DNA of 64,000 nucleotides from Hydrogenophaga sp. PAMC20947 (GCF_004795855.1 NZ_CP039252.1:4526001-4590000); one strand, 5' to 3'; numbered from the stretch's first letter, positions 54,990-64,000 are shown. Translations and numbers: made by a program. Notes: generated by a model not told the origin, from the sequence alone.

Positions 54990-56543
54990 CTAGGTCGCCG
55001 CTTTTCGAGTGGCGGCTTGGCTGGTCGGCTTTTTGACCACGGCATAGCGGAGCAAGGTGCGCTCCCGTGCCTCGGCATGGTCGACGATGGGGCGGGGGTA
55101 GTTTTGGCCAAGGGTCAGCCCCCCTTCGGCGAGATCCAGTTCCCGAGCTTTCCAGGGGGCATGAATGGCTACATCGGGCATATTGGCGAGTTGAGGCAAG
55201 TAGCGCCGGATGAATTTGCCTGACGGGTCAAAGCGTTCGCTCTGGGTGACCGGGTTGAAAATGCGGAAATAGGGCTGTGCATCGCACCCGCTGGAACTGG
55301 CCCATTGCCAACCGCCATTGTTGGCCGCCAGATCAAAGTCGATCAGGTGGTCTGCGAAGTACTGTTCGCCCCAGCGCCAGTCAATCCCCAGGTCTTTCAC
55401 CAGAAAACTGGCCACCACCATGCGCAGGCGGTTGTGCATGTAGCCGGTCTGGTTGATCTGCGCCATGGCGGCGTCCACCAGCGGGTAGCCGGTGCGGCCT
55501 TCGCACCAGGCGGCAAACAAAGACTTGGCGTGTTTGCCGTGTTCAAACTTGATCTGGTCGTATTCGGGCTTAAAAGCCTGTCCGACCACGTGCGGGTAGT
55601 TGGCGAGGACCTGGTGGTAGAAGTCGCGCCAGATCAGCTCGGACAGCCAGGTGCTGGCACCTTGCATGCCCTGCACATGCATGGCGTAGGCAACTGAAGC
55701 AACCTGGCGGATGGAGATGGTGCCAAAGCGCAGGTGCACGCTGAGGTAGCTGGGGCCCTTGACCGCAGGGAAGTCGCGGCTGGCGTGGTACCGGTCGATG
55801 CGTTCCGCAAAATCTTCGAACAGCTGGTGGGCACCCTGAGCCCCGGTGGGGACCTTGAGTTGGGACAGATTGGTGGTTTCAAAGCCCATGGCGCTCAAAC
55901 TGGGCGCCGGAGCGTTCCAGGGCGCCCGCACCGGAGCGAGTGATTCCGCGTAGCGCGCGACCGGATAGGATTTCAGGTGAAACGGCTCCAGATTTTTGAG
56001 CCAGGCGTTTTTGTAGGGTGTGAAAACCCCGAACGCATGACCGGCCTGGGTGAGTACCTCGCGGCGCTCAAACACCACATGGTCCTTGTAGCCATGGAAC
56101 ATGATGCCCTGGTGGGCCAGGGCGCCCAGCACATGGGCATCCCGGGCATGGCTTGCCGGCTCATCGTCGTGATTGGCAAACACCGCCTGAACTTGCAGCG
56201 CCTGCGCCAATTCAGGAATGGCGTCCTGAGCACGTGCGTGGCGAACGATCAGGCCCACGCCTTTTGCGCCTTCGGCCCGGCCCAGCGCCTGCAGGCGGGT
56301 ATCGAGCTCGGCCAGCGATCGGTGTATGAACTCCACCCGGCGGTCAGCCTGCAGCCCGCGTTCCAGCAGGCCATCGAGAATGTCGGTGTCGAACACAAAC
56401 ACACACCACACCTGTCGGCAGGCCTTGAGTGCGTGGTACAGAGCGGCGTTGTCTTCCGTTCGCAAATCGCGTCGGAACCACATCAGACCTTTGTCATAAC
56501 TGTTCATGGCTGGGGGCGGCTTGGAGTGCTCAGAGGTGTTCAT
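54990..56543 (-). CDS. phrB: Deoxyribodipyrimidine photo-lyase
   Basis: 517-aa class I CPD photolyase that repairs pyrimidine dimers with blue light. N-terminal antenna domain (GLMWFRRDLRTEDNAALYHA, in part) and C-terminal FAD domain with SELIWRDFYHQVL, the TGYPLVDAAMAQINQTGYMH signature, LIDFDLAANNGGWQWASSSG and FRIFNPVTQSERFDP. The start may be 56543 or the Met at 56507. It converges with chpA and is divergent from algH across 35 bp. Confidence 0.93.
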   Translation of the reverse strand: MNTSEHSKPPPAMNSYDKGLMWFRRDLRTEDNAALYHALKACRQVWCVFVFDTDILDGLLERGLQADRRVEFIHRSLAELDTRLQALGRAEGAKGVGLIVRHARAQDAIPELAQALQVQAVFANHDDEPASHARDAHVLGALAHQGIMFHGYKDHVVFERREVLTQAGHAFGVFTPYKNAWLKNLEPFHLKSYPVARYAESLAPVRAPWNAPAPSLSAMGFETTNLSQLKVPTGAQGAHQLFEDFAERIDRYHASRDFPAVKGPSYLSVHLRFGTISIRQVASVAYAMHVQGMQGASTWLSELIWRDFYHQVLANYPHVVGQAFKPEYDQIKFEHGKHAKSLFAAWCEGRTGYPLVDAAMAQINQTGYMHNRLRMVVASFLVKDLGIDWRWGEQYFADHLIDFDLAANNGGWQWASSSGCDAQPYFRIFNPVTQSERFDPSGKFIRRYLPQLANMPDVAIHAPWKARELDLAEGGLTLGQNYPRPIVDHAEARERTLLRYAVVKKPTSQAATRKAAT

Positions 56544-56578
56544 CGGCGCGACCAGGGTGGGCCGCTTAAAATCTGCTC

Positions 56579-57169
56579 ATGCCTCCTGATTCTGACTCCA
56601 TCAATCTGACCAATCATTTTTTGATTGCAATGCCCAGCCTCAGTGATGAGCTTTTCAGCCGCAGTGTGGTTTTCATGTGTGAACACAGCGAGCGTGGCGC
56701 GCTGGGCCTGGTGATCAACAAGCCCAGCGACATCCTGTTGCCCCGGCTGTTTGAAAAAGTCGATCTGCTCATGGGGCGCGACGACCTTCTGAATGTGCCG
56801 GTGTTCCAGGGTGGCCCAGTCCAGACCGAGCGGGGTTTTGTACTGCACGAAGCCATTGACTGCGGCGATGGTGAGTCGGTTTATGCCTCGACCCTCAGCA
56901 TCCTTGGGGGCCTTGAAATGACGACCTCCAAGGACGTGCTGGAAGCCATGGCTGCCGGGGCCGGCCCCCGCAAGGTGTTTGTGACGCTGGGCTATGCCTC
57001 CTGGGGTGAGGGGCAGCTGGAGTCTGAAATCACGGAAAACAGCTGGCTCACGGTGGAGGCCGATCCCAAGCTGATTTTTGACGCGCCTGTGGCGGAGCGC
57101 TATGACCGTGCCATGGCCTTGCTGGGCTTGCAGCCCTGGATGCTGTCGCCTGACGCAGGTCACGCTTGA
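56579..57169 (+). CDS. algH: YqgE/AlgH family protein (UPF0301)
   Basis: 196-aa protein with the family start (NLTNHFLIAMPSLSDELF), VVFMCEHSERGALGLVINKP, VFQGGPVQTERGFVLH and a late FVTLGYASWGEGQLE. Molecular role is not established, although the Pseudomonas homologue was named for alginate regulation. It opens the algH-ruvX-pyrR-pyrB-pyrC'-plsC gene set; ruvX begins 2 bp after its stop. Confidence 0.92.
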   Translation: MPPDSDSINLTNHFLIAMPSLSDELFSRSVVFMCEHSERGALGLVINKPSDILLPRLFEKVDLLMGRDDLLNVPVFQGGPVQTERGFVLHEAIDCGDGESVYASTLSILGGLEMTTSKDVLEAMAAGAGPRKVFVTLGYASWGEGQLESEITENSWLTVEADPKLIFDAPVAERYDRAMALLGLQPWMLSPDAGHA

Positions 57170-57171
57170 TC

Positions 57172-57609
57172 ATGCCGTCTCCCAGCCCGGTCGAATCGCA
57201 GAACGCAGCGGTGCAGGTACCTGCACGGTGCCAGCGCTTTCTGGCATTCGACTACGGCCTCAAGCGCACCGGCGTGGCCAGTGGCAATCGGCTCACGGGC
57301 AGCGCCACACCCCAGTCCACCATCGCCGCTGCAGGGGATGCGCGCCTGGCCGAGATCGCGATGCGCTTGAAAACGTGGGAGCCCGACGCGTTGGTGGTCG
57401 GCGTGCCATATCACCCCGACGGCGCGGCGCATGAAAATACGGCGCGCGCCTTGAAGTTTGCCCGGCAGCTGCGCGGGCGGTTTGGACTGCCTGTTTATGA
57501 GGTGGACGAGCGTTACAGCACCACCGAGGCCCTTGCCCAGGGGGCCAAAGATGCCGACGCCGCGTCGGCCTGCATCATCCTGGAGCAATTTTTGAGGAGC
57601 TTGTCTTGA
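57172..57609 (+). CDS. ruvX: Putative pre-16S rRNA nuclease / Holliday junction resolvase RuvX (YqgF)
   Basis: 145-aa RNase H-fold protein: FLAFDYGLKRTGVASGNRL, VVGVPYHPDG, the acidic VYEVDERYSTTEAL and the C-terminal DADAASACIILEQFL. YqgF proteins process the 5' end of 16S rRNA; a resolvase role was also proposed. The ATG at 57172 is preferred, although a TTG at 57166 overlaps the algH stop. Its stop overlaps the pyrR TTG start. Confidence 0.9.
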   Translation: MPSPSPVESQNAAVQVPARCQRFLAFDYGLKRTGVASGNRLTGSATPQSTIAAAGDARLAEIAMRLKTWEPDALVVGVPYHPDGAAHENTARALKFARQLRGRFGLPVYEVDERYSTTEALAQGAKDADAASACIILEQFLRSLS

Positions 57610-58133
57610 CTTCATCGATCCCGCTTGACGCCGAGGCGTTGTACACCGACCTGCGGGACGGCGTACAACGGCTCCTGGCAGCCACGCCACAGCCGGCCTA
57701 TCTCGCTGGCATCACATCGGGGGGGGCCTGGCTGGCGGAACGGCTGCAGCGCGATCTGGGGTTGCCGGGCGCGGCGGGGGTGATTTCGTCCAGCATGCAC
57801 CGCGACGACTTTGCCCAGCGCGGATTGGCCATGAGCGCGCAGACCGCTTTGCCCTTTGACGTCAATGGGGCCCACGTGATTCTGGTGGACGATGTGCTCT
57901 ATACCGGGCGCACCATCCGTGCCGTGCTCAACGAGCTCTACGACTATGGCCGTCCGGCCACGGTGCAGCTGGCGGTGATGGTGGACCGCAGTGGGCGCGA
58001 ACTGCCCGTCCAGGCCAATGCTTCCGCCACCACGGTCACCTTGCCCGACGACCAATTGCTGGAACTGGCCCGGGATGAGGCCAGCGGGCTTCTGAGCTTT
58101 GTGCTGGAAAACAAGATCCGAACAGGGGCCTGA
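57606..58133 (+). CDS. pyrR: PyrR bifunctional regulator / uracil phosphoribosyltransferase
   Basis: 175-aa PRTase-fold protein with the PRPP motif [20 protein letters not shown] and [15 protein letters not shown]. PyrR of Gram-positives binds pyr mRNA; in proteobacteria the regulatory role is less clear, and uracil phosphoribosyltransferase activity is possible. It uses a TTG start (57606) in TTGA overlap with the ruvX stop, with GAGGAG upstream. pyrB follows after 5 bp. Confidence 0.92.
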   Translation: MTSSIPLDAEALYTDLRDGVQRLLAATPQPAYLAGITSGGAWLAERLQRDLGLPGAAGVISSSMHRDDFAQRGLAMSAQTALPFDVNGAHVILVDDVLYTGRTIRAVLNELYDYGRPATVQLAVMVDRSGRELPVQANASATTVTLPDDQLLELARDEASGLLSFVLENKIRTGA

Positions 58134-58138
58134 ACACC

Positions 58139-59101
58139 ATGCAGCACCGCAAGAACCCCCAGCTCAACAAGAACGGCGAGCTGATTCATCTGCTCTCCAC
58201 CGAGGGTCTGTCGCGCGACATTCTCACGCAAATCCTCGACACCGCCGGCAACTTTGTGAGTGTCAACGACCGCGAAGTGAAAAAGGTGCCGCTGCTGCGA
58301 GGCAAAAGCGTGTTCAACCTGTTTTTTGAGAACAGCACGCGCACACGCACCACCTTTGAGATCGCCGCCACGCGCCTGAGCGCCGATGTGATCAACCTGG
58401 ACATCGCCCGAAGCTCAACCGCCAAGGGCGAATCGCTGATCGACACCATCGCGAACCTCAGCGCGATGGCGGCCGATATTTTTGTGGTGCGCCACAGCGA
58501 GTCGGGCGCGCCCTACCTGATTTCGCAGCATGTGGCGCCCCATGTGCACGTGGTCAATGCCGGTGACGGGCGCCATGCGCACCCGACCCAGGGGCTGCTG
58601 GACATGTACACCATACGGCACTACAAGAAGGACTTCACCAACCTGTCGGTGGCCATTGTGGGTGACGTGCTGCACTCGCGTGTGGCGCGATCCGACATCC
58701 ATGCCCTGACCACTTTGGGTGTGCCCGATGTGCGGGTGGTCGGCCCGCGCACCCTGGTGCCCAGCGACATGACCCACATGGGTGTGCGCGTGTGCCACAC
58801 GCTGGAGGAAGGCATCCGGGACTGTGATGTGGTGATCACGCTGCGCCTTCAGAATGAGCGCATGAGTGGTGCGCTGCTGCCCTCCAGCCAGGAATATTTC
58901 AAGAGCTTTGGCCTCACGGCCGAGCGCCTGCGCTGGGCCAAGCCCGACGCCATCGTGATGCACCCCGGGCCGATCAACCGCGGCGTTGAGATCGATTCGG
59001 CGGTGGTGGATGGTGCCCAGAGTGTGATCTTGCCCCAGGTGACTTTTGGCATCGCCGTGCGCATGGCTGTCATGGGCATCGTGGCCGGCAACGAAGCATG
59101 A
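58139..59101 (+). CDS. pyrB: Aspartate carbamoyltransferase catalytic chain
   Basis: 320-aa enzyme for the first committed step of pyrimidine synthesis. Motifs: [18 protein letters not shown] (carbamoyl-phosphate site), [16 protein letters not shown] and [13 protein letters not shown]. In the Pseudomonas-type ATCase class, PyrB forms a complex with an inactive dihydroorotase (PyrC'), and that gene follows here after 139 bp of repeat-like DNA. Confidence 0.96.
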   Translation: MQHRKNPQLNKNGELIHLLSTEGLSRDILTQILDTAGNFVSVNDREVKKVPLLRGKSVFNLFFENSTRTRTTFEIAATRLSADVINLDIARSSTAKGESLIDTIANLSAMAADIFVVRHSESGAPYLISQHVAPHVHVVNAGDGRHAHPTQGLLDMYTIRHYKKDFTNLSVAIVGDVLHSRVARSDIHALTTLGVPDVRVVGPRTLVPSDMTHMGVRVCHTLEEGIRDCDVVITLRLQNERMSGALLPSSQEYFKSFGLTAERLRWAKPDAIVMHPGPINRGVEIDSAVVDGAQSVILPQVTFGIAVRMAVMGIVAGNEA

Positions 59102-59225
59102 GCATGGTCCCCAAGCTCCACCGCTGCGCGGGTCGCTGCCTCCCAGGGGGGCTGGGCCTGCCGTGGGGCGGCCCGGCGGCTGACCCGGTGGCCCCCACAC
59201 TGCGCCGCGGTGACCAACCGCTTTT
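59102..59225. repeat. GC-rich dispersed-repeat-like block inside the pyr gene set
   Basis: The segment GTCCCCAAGCTCCACCGCTG...GCGGGTCGCTGCCTCCCAGG... is the type of sequence I recall as a common dispersed intergenic element in Comamonadaceae. It fills nearly all of the only gap (139 bp) in an otherwise overlapping gene set. It contains G/C-rich complementary stretches that could fold. No equal copy is present elsewhere in this window. Confidence 0.45.
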
Positions 59226-59240
59226 GCAAAGAGAGCTTTC

Positions 59241-60578
59241 ATGAAAATCCTGATTCAAAATGGCCGTGTGATGGACCCGGCCACTGGGCGCGACGAGCTG
59301 GCCGATGTGGCCATAGCCGCCGGCCGCATCATCGCCATGGGCCAGATCGCGGCCGACTTCCAGCCCAACCGCACCATCGATGCCGCCGGTTGTGTGGTGG
59401 CCCCGGGCCTGGTGGATCTGGCGGTGCGTTTGCGCGAACCGGGCCAGGAACACGCGGGCATGCTCGAGAGCGAAATGGGCGCGGCGGTGGCGGGCGGTGT
59501 GACCTCGCTGGTGTGTCCACCCGATACCGACCCGGTGCTGGACGAGCCCGGCTTGGTGGACATGCTGAAATTCCGCACCGAAAAGCTGCACCAGTCGCGG
59601 GTGTTTCCGCTGGGCGCCCTGACCCGGGGCTTGCAGGGCGAAGTGCTGACCGAAATGGCCGAGCTCACGGAGTCGGGCTGCATCGGCTTTGGCCAGGCCG
59701 AAGTGCCGATTGTGAACACCCAGGTGTTGCAGCGCGCCTTGCAGTACGCGGCCACGTTTGGCTACACCGTGTGGCTGCGGCCGCAGGATTTTTACATGGG
59801 CAAAGGCGTGGCTGCCAGCGGTCCGCTGGCCACCCGCATGGGCCTCTCGGGCATCCCCGTACTGGCCGAGACGATTGCCTTGCACACTTTGTTTGAGGTG
59901 ATGCGCGCGGCTCAGGGCAAAGGCAAAGCCAACGATGGCAAAGGCGCTCGCGTTCACCTGTGCCGCATCAGCAGTGCGGCCGGTCTGGAGCTGGTGCGCC
60001 AGGCCAAGGCCGATGGGCTGCCGGTGACTTGTGACGTGAGCGTGCACAACCTGCACCTGACCGATGTAGACATTGGCTATTACGACAGCCGCTTGCGCCT
60101 GCAACCGCCAGTGCGCCAGCAGCATGATCGCGATGCCTTGCGCCAGGGGCTGGCTGACGGCAGCATCGATGCGCTGGTGTCGGACCACAACCCGGTATCG
60201 GCCGATGCCAAGCTGCTGCCGTTTGCAGAGGCCGAGCCTGGCGCGACGGCGGTTGAGTTGTTGCTGGGTCTCTCAGCCAAGTGGGCGCGGCAGGACGGCC
60301 TGGGCTTGATGCGAGCCCTCGCCGTGCTCACCAGCGGGCCGCAAGCCGTTCTCGGCAACAGCCTGGGGACCCTGCAGCACAGCGTGGGCCAGCTGAGCGT
60401 GGGTGGTCAGGCCGATCTGTGCATTTTCGATGCGGACCGAAGCTGGCGCATTGAGCCCACGGCCCTGCGCAGCCAGGGTAAACACACGCCATTTGGTGGG
60501 CACGAGCTGCCCGTTGCAGTGCGTGCGACGCTGGTGGGTGGGTATGTGGCATTTGATGCCCACGCTGCGGCTGCATGA
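59241..60578 (+). CDS. pyrC': Dihydroorotase-like protein PyrC' (predicted inactive)
   Basis: 445-aa member of the dihydroorotase family. The metal-binding HxH of active enzymes (DVHVHLREPG) is LAVRLREPG here, with Ala61 and Arg63 in place of both His. The DHNP motif late in the protein and several other residues are kept. Pseudomonas PyrC' has the same losses (DLSVALREPG as I recall) and is a structural partner of ATCase. Its position after pyrB supports that role. A true pyrC must lie elsewhere. The stop overlaps plsC by ATGA. Confidence 0.87.
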   Translation: MKILIQNGRVMDPATGRDELADVAIAAGRIIAMGQIAADFQPNRTIDAAGCVVAPGLVDLAVRLREPGQEHAGMLESEMGAAVAGGVTSLVCPPDTDPVLDEPGLVDMLKFRTEKLHQSRVFPLGALTRGLQGEVLTEMAELTESGCIGFGQAEVPIVNTQVLQRALQYAATFGYTVWLRPQDFYMGKGVAASGPLATRMGLSGIPVLAETIALHTLFEVMRAAQGKGKANDGKGARVHLCRISSAAGLELVRQAKADGLPVTCDVSVHNLHLTDVDIGYYDSRLRLQPPVRQQHDRDALRQGLADGSIDALVSDHNPVSADAKLLPFAEAEPGATAVELLLGLSAKWARQDGLGLMRALAVLTSGPQAVLGNSLGTLQHSVGQLSVGGQADLCIFDADRSWRIEPTALRSQGKHTPFGGHELPVAVRATLVGGYVAFDAHAAAA

Positions 60579-61324
60579 ACACCCAGCGACCTGCTTTGGC
60601 GGTTGTGTGGCGCATGGTGCTGGCGACGCTGCATGTCTTGAAGGGTTTGTGGACCATCCGCACACGCTTTGCCAAACTGACTGCTGAGGAGCGTACGGCA
60701 CGCGTGCACGTGTGGTCGCGCGAAGTGGTGCGTATCCTGGGTGTGAAGCTCATCGTGCACGGCGACGTGCCCGCCCAAGGGCCCGCGTTGGTCGTGGCCA
60801 ATCACGTGTCGTGGCTGGATATCCTGGTGATGAATGCGGTGCAACCGGCGCGCTTTGTCTCCAAGTCGGATGTCAAGCGCTGGCCGCTGCTGGGCAGCCT
60901 GATCACGGGTGCGGGTACTTTGTACATCGAGCGCGAAAACCGGCGCGATGCCATGCGTGTGGTGCACCATGTCGCAGAGCGCTTGCAGGCCAACGATTTG
61001 ATCGCCATTTTTCCGGAAGGGACCACCGGCGATGGGGCTTCGCTGCTGCCGTTCCACGCCAACCTGTTCCAGGCGGCGATCGCGGCTCAGGCGCCGGTGC
61101 TGCCTGTGGCGCTGTGCTATGTCCACGCTGGCACGCCGTCGCGCCATGATGCCCCGACCTATATTGGTGATACGTCGCTGGTGGCCTCCATGTGGGCCAC
61201 GCTGCGGGCCACCGATGTGCAGGCGGTGGTGCACTTTGGATCCCCGCAGCGGGCGCTGGGGCGGGATCGGCGACGCTGGGCGCAAGACGTGCGCGCCACG
61301 GTCGGGGACATGCTTCGGGCTTGA
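60575..61324 (+). CDS. plsC: 1-acyl-sn-glycerol-3-phosphate acyltransferase
   Basis: 249-aa membrane-associated acyltransferase making phosphatidate. It has the catalytic motif NHVSWLDI (HxxxxD), VSKSDVKRWPLLG, GAGTLYIERENRRDA and the substrate motif FPEGTTGDG. An N-terminal hydrophobic helix is present. It is coupled by ATGA to pyrC' and ends the gene set. The convergent cbpM stops 34 bp beyond. Confidence 0.9.
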   Translation: MNTQRPALAVVWRMVLATLHVLKGLWTIRTRFAKLTAEERTARVHVWSREVVRILGVKLIVHGDVPAQGPALVVANHVSWLDILVMNAVQPARFVSKSDVKRWPLLGSLITGAGTLYIERENRRDAMRVVHHVAERLQANDLIAIFPEGTTGDGASLLPFHANLFQAAIAAQAPVLPVALCYVHAGTPSRHDAPTYIGDTSLVASMWATLRATDVQAVVHFGSPQRALGRDRRRWAQDVRATVGDMLRA

Positions 61325-61358
61325 AACCCGGTGGCCATCGGTTGCGCACCCATTCAGC

Positions 61359-61691
61359 TCAGCCCACATCCTTGGCCGCGTGCGGCTGGGTCACCAGCTG
61401 GGCGCGCAGCGTCTCGACCTCATCCAGCAATTGGAGTGCCACGGCTGCACCGGGCAGGTTGACGCCGAGGTCCCGATGCAGGCGCCAGGCCACCGACACG
61501 TGATGAACCTGGACAGCGGTGAAACGCCAGCTTTCCGGAGCTTGGCCTTGCGCGGGTTCGATCACCCCTTCTTCGAGCATTTCCAGAATGAACGCACTCT
61601 GCACCGAGCAGGTGCGACAGAGGTCTTCCAGTGTGAGCGAGTCGTCCTGGGGCGCGAGGTCGGATGCATTGGTTTGCAGGGGTGTGTTCAT
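61359..61691 (-). CDS. cbpM: Chaperone modulator CbpM
   Basis: 110-aa protein with a MerR-like fold: [20 protein letters not shown] (N-terminal helices) and [20 protein letters not shown] with a helical C-terminus. In E. coli, CbpM binds the J domain of CbpA and inhibits it. It directly follows cbpA, with a 4-bp overlap, which strongly supports the call. Confidence 0.85.
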   Translation of the reverse strand: MNTPLQTNASDLAPQDDSLTLEDLCRTCSVQSAFILEMLEEGVIEPAQGQAPESWRFTAVQVHHVSVAWRLHRDLGVNLPGAAVALQLLDEVETLRAQLVTQPHAAKDVG

Positions 61692-62662
61692 GACGTGGCT
61701 CCCAGTTGCGATCTTGGGTTGAACGAGGGAAATTCCTTGGCCATGTTGTCGTACATGGCTTTGGCTGCATCGGTGTTGGCCGGCGGCAAGGCAATTTTCA
61801 GCACAAAGTAAAAATCTCCCGGCGTTTTAGCGGGAATCCCGCGTCCCTTGAGGCGAAGTTTGCGTCCTTCGCCAGAGCCCGCAGGCACGGTGAGCGCAAC
61901 CGGGCCGCTTGGGGTGGGCACCTCGATGGTGGCGCCCAGTGCGGCCTCCCAAGGGGCCACAGGCAGATCCAGGTAGACATCGTGTTTGTCTACGCGGTAG
62001 TGTTTGTGGGGCAGAAAAGCGACTTCCAGGTACAGGTCGCCGGCCTCACCCTGACCCATGCCCGGACCGCCCTGACCGGCGAGACGGATGCGTTGGCCGG
62101 CTCGAACACCGGGCGGAATGGTGAATTCGATGGGGTGCTCGCGCATGACCACATGGCCTTGTGCGTCCATCGAAGGCATTTGCAGCGTGACCTTGCGGGA
62201 CCCACCGTGGTAGGCCTCTTCCAGGCTGATCTGGATCTGCGCGTGGCTGTCCTGCCCCTTGGCATTGAAGCTGTGACCCCGGGGTGAACCTCCACCGCCG
62301 CCGCCGCCCTGGCTGGCGCGGGCCTGGCGAAACAGGGATTCGAAGAAGTCGCTGTGGTCGTCCGCCCCCCGGCCATCAAACCCGCTGCCGCCGGTCTCGA
62401 AGCCGGCATTCCAGTCGGGTGGCGGCTGGAAGTCCTGGCCACTTTTCCAGTTGGCGCCCAGCCGGTCGTAGGCGGCGCGCTTCTCCGTATCCTTGAGCAC
62501 GTCGTAGGCTTCGCCCACTTCCTTGAAGCGCTCTTCGGCATTCGCTTCTTTGCTCACATCCGGGTGGTATTTGCGTGCCAGTTTGCGGTGTGCACGCTTG
62601 ATCTCGTCTTGTGAAGCGCTGCGCTCCACGCCCATGATCTTGTAATAGTCTTTGTATTCCAT
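61688..62662 (-). CDS. cbpA: DnaJ-like co-chaperone CbpA
   Basis: 324-aa co-chaperone: J domain ([23 protein letters not shown] motif in KYHPDVSKE), a Gly-rich region ([11 protein letters not shown]) and two C-terminal beta domains ([38 protein letters not shown]). It lacks the four-Cys zinc finger of DnaJ, as CbpA does. It stimulates DnaK and binds curved DNA in E. coli. cbpM follows on the same transcript. Confidence 0.93.
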   Translation of the reverse strand: MEYKDYYKIMGVERSASQDEIKRAHRKLARKYHPDVSKEANAEERFKEVGEAYDVLKDTEKRAAYDRLGANWKSGQDFQPPPDWNAGFETGGSGFDGRGADDHSDFFESLFRQARASQGGGGGGGSPRGHSFNAKGQDSHAQIQISLEEAYHGGSRKVTLQMPSMDAQGHVVMREHPIEFTIPPGVRAGQRIRLAGQGGPGMGQGEAGDLYLEVAFLPHKHYRVDKHDVYLDLPVAPWEAALGATIEVPTPSGPVALTVPAGSGEGRKLRLKGRGIPAKTPGDFYFVLKIALPPANTDAAKAMYDNMAKEFPSFNPRSQLGATS

Positions 62663-62770
62663 GCGGTGCCTTGGTCCGTGATCAAACGCTGCCTCGCCTT
62701 GGGCGAAGAGCCGCTTTCAATGTACGTCGAAAGCCGACGGAAAAACCGGGCCTGCCAGCCGTCTTTTGAC

Positions 62771-64000
62771 TCAGGTCAACGTGTAGTCGGTCAGGTTGGG
62801 GTGGCGCACTGCGCTCACGTATTCGGCGGTGAAACCGGGGAACAGGGCCACGATGCGGCCGCCCTCCATGCGGTACCAGCTGCGGCATTGTGCCCAGACC
62901 GAGTCGCCCAGCCGGGCTTGCAGCGCTGCATTGTGGGCCAACTGAATTTCGGGTTTGACAGCGATCCAGCGGTGGTTGCCACTTCGCACCGCCTGCATGC
63001 AGGCGATGGCGTGTTGCACCTCCGGCTCGATGTACAGGAGGGTGGAGGTGTGGCCGGTGGCTGTGTTGGGACCCAGCATGAGGAACAGGTTGGGGAAGCC
63101 AGCCACGCTCACGCCGTGGTAAGCGCTGGGGCCGGAGTGCCAGGCCTGCTGCAGCGTCTGGCCACCCAGCCCCGTGACCTTCACGCCTGAGAGCAGGTGC
63201 ACGGCGTCAAATCCGGTGGCACAGACCAGCACATCCACTGGGTGCTTTTGCCCGTCGGTGGTGAGGATGCCGTCGGGTGTGATGCGCTCGATAGCGGCGG
63301 TGATCAGCTCCACATGGGGCCGACCCAGAGCCGGGTAAAAATCGTTCGAGTAGATGATGCGTTTGCAGCCCAGGGGATAGTCTGGCGTGAGTTGGTCCCG
63401 CAAATCCGGATCGCTGATCTGGCGCCGTTGGTGGGCCGACGCCGTCTTGAGCATGCCCTTGCGCGCCAATGTGCCTTCGTCAAAGCCCCGGCGTCCCCAC
63501 TCCAGCACTTGCGTCCAGGTCCAGCGCACAGCCGCTGCATAAGGGGGGCAGTGCGCAAGGGTGCGGTCGAGGGCGTTGTAGCGACGGTCCAGACGCGGCA
63601 TGACCCAGTTGGCTGTGCGCTGGAAAACCATCAGCTGGCCAGCAGTTTTCGAGATCGGCGGGATCAGTTGCGAGGCGGTGGAGCCGGTGCCGATGACAGC
63701 CACGCGCCGCCCGGCAAGGGCCACTCCGGCATCCCAGCGCGCGGAATGCAGGCGCTGCCCCTGGAAGTCGTCCAGACCAGGGATGTCGGGCCAGCGCGGC
63801 TGGCTGAGCGGCCCGGTGCTGCAGATGAAAAAACGCGAACGCAGGGTGTCGCCACTTTCGGTCTGGAAATGCCAATGGCCGCTGGTTTCGTCAAAACGGG
63901 CTTCGGTGAGCCGGGTGTTCAGCCGCAAGTGGGCGAGCAAGCCGTGGCGCTCGGCCAGGGACTGCTGGTAAGCCTGGATTTCAGGCGCACTGGCGAAGCG
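62771..64000 (-). CDS. Baeyer-Villiger-type flavin monooxygenase (5' end outside window)
   Basis: At least 409 aa, running off the right edge, so the N-terminal FAD motif is missing. The BVMO fingerprint FxGxxxHxxxW is present as FQGQRLHSARW, followed by the NADPH motif VIGTGSTASQLIP and ATGFDAVHLL later. Such enzymes convert ketones to esters or lactones. Substrate unknown. The frame is open to the edge; the apparent start at 63940 is only an internal TTG. It lies upstream of cbpA on the same strand, separated by 108 bp. Confidence 0.85.
   Translation of the reverse strand, partial: RFASAPEIQAYQQSLAERHGLLAHLRLNTRLTEARFDETSGHWHFQTESGDTLRSRFFICSTGPLSQPRWPDIPGLDDFQGQRLHSARWDAGVALAGRRVAVIGTGSTASQLIPPISKTAGQLMVFQRTANWVMPRLDRRYNALDRTLAHCPPYAAAVRWTWTQVLEWGRRGFDEGTLARKGMLKTASAHQRRQISDPDLRDQLTPDYPLGCKRIIYSNDFYPALGRPHVELITAAIERITPDGILTTDGQKHPVDVLVCATGFDAVHLLSGVKVTGLGGQTLQQAWHSGPSAYHGVSVAGFPNLFLMLGPNTATGHTSTLLYIEPEVQHAIACMQAVRSGNHRWIAVKPEIQLAHNAALQARLGDSVWAQCRSWYRMEGGRIVALFPGFTAEYVSAVRHPNLTDYTLT

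Noticed and set aside
1..64000. CRISPR arrays, insertion sequences, prophage or toxin-antitoxin modules
   Set aside because: I saw no regular direct repeats, transposase, integrase, phage structural gene or recognisable toxin pair anywhere in the window.

Overview
This 64 kb window is a GC-rich stretch of bacterial chromosome. Protein families and gene order point to a betaproteobacterium of the family Comamonadaceae (Hydrogenophaga-like; genus is an inference from gene order and was not tested). The markers are pilR-pilS next to ampD and nrdA, a PP0621-type protein beside a CcsA-like protein and ffh, dusB-fis-purH, hemL-thiD-rubredoxin-pilGHIJ-chpA, and algH-ruvX-pyrR-pyrB-pyrC'. Almost all of it is ordinary core genome: densely packed, many ATGA or TTGA start/stop overlaps, one tRNA, and no insertion sequence, prophage, integrase or CRISPR array that I can see.

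Layout. 1-9.1 kb: nrdA (5' part) behind two NrdR boxes, ampD, pilR/pilS, PP0621, CcsA-like protein, divergent ffh, a membrane protein and an IclR regulator. 9.2-14.2 kb: an accessory-looking, translationally coupled operon (SDR, flavin monooxygenase, BASS transporter, epimerase, EamA exporter) divergent from the IclR gene. 14.5-24.5 kb: TauE-like permease, then a co-directional minus-strand block miaB-glrK-qseG-glrR-opgG-opgH. 24.7-29.7 kb: AhpD-like protein, yaeQ, tRNA-Met, an enoyl-CoA hydratase, and phenylacetate genes paaG-paaI-paaK. 29.7-38.8 kb: M61 peptidase, DUF3429, DsbC-like and UbiH-like genes, then MOSC, ychF, a degenerate pseudouridine synthase, an MFS carrier and yqaA. 38.9-44.3 kb: dusB-fis-purH, hemL, thiD. 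44.6-54.9 kb: rubredoxin and the type IV pilus chemosensory system pilG-pilH-pilI-pilJ-chpA. 55-64 kb: photolyase, algH-ruvX-pyrR-pyrB-pyrC'-plsC, cbpM/cbpA and a truncated Baeyer-Villiger-type monooxygenase.

The most interesting signal is regulatory. Between glrR and opgG lie two copies of TGTC-N10-GACA (the GlrR operator pattern known from enterobacterial glmY), an exact IHF consensus, and a near-perfect sigma54 -24/-12 promoter, in the order and spacing of a bEBP-controlled promoter. This suggests that the GlrK-GlrR envelope-stress system directly controls osmoregulated periplasmic glucan synthesis (opgGH) here. The predicted transcription start falls on the opgG ATG, so the message may be leaderless.

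Other notable points are a 22-codon ORF that bridges dusB and fis through ATGA overlaps on both sides, an RluF-like protein whose catalytic Asp and RNA-binding motif are both changed, an inactive dihydroorotase (PyrC') after pyrB, separate operators for the divergent acyl-CoA genes, and a small orphan copy of the MiaB C-terminal region. All calls come from reading the sequence and family knowledge; no database search was run.
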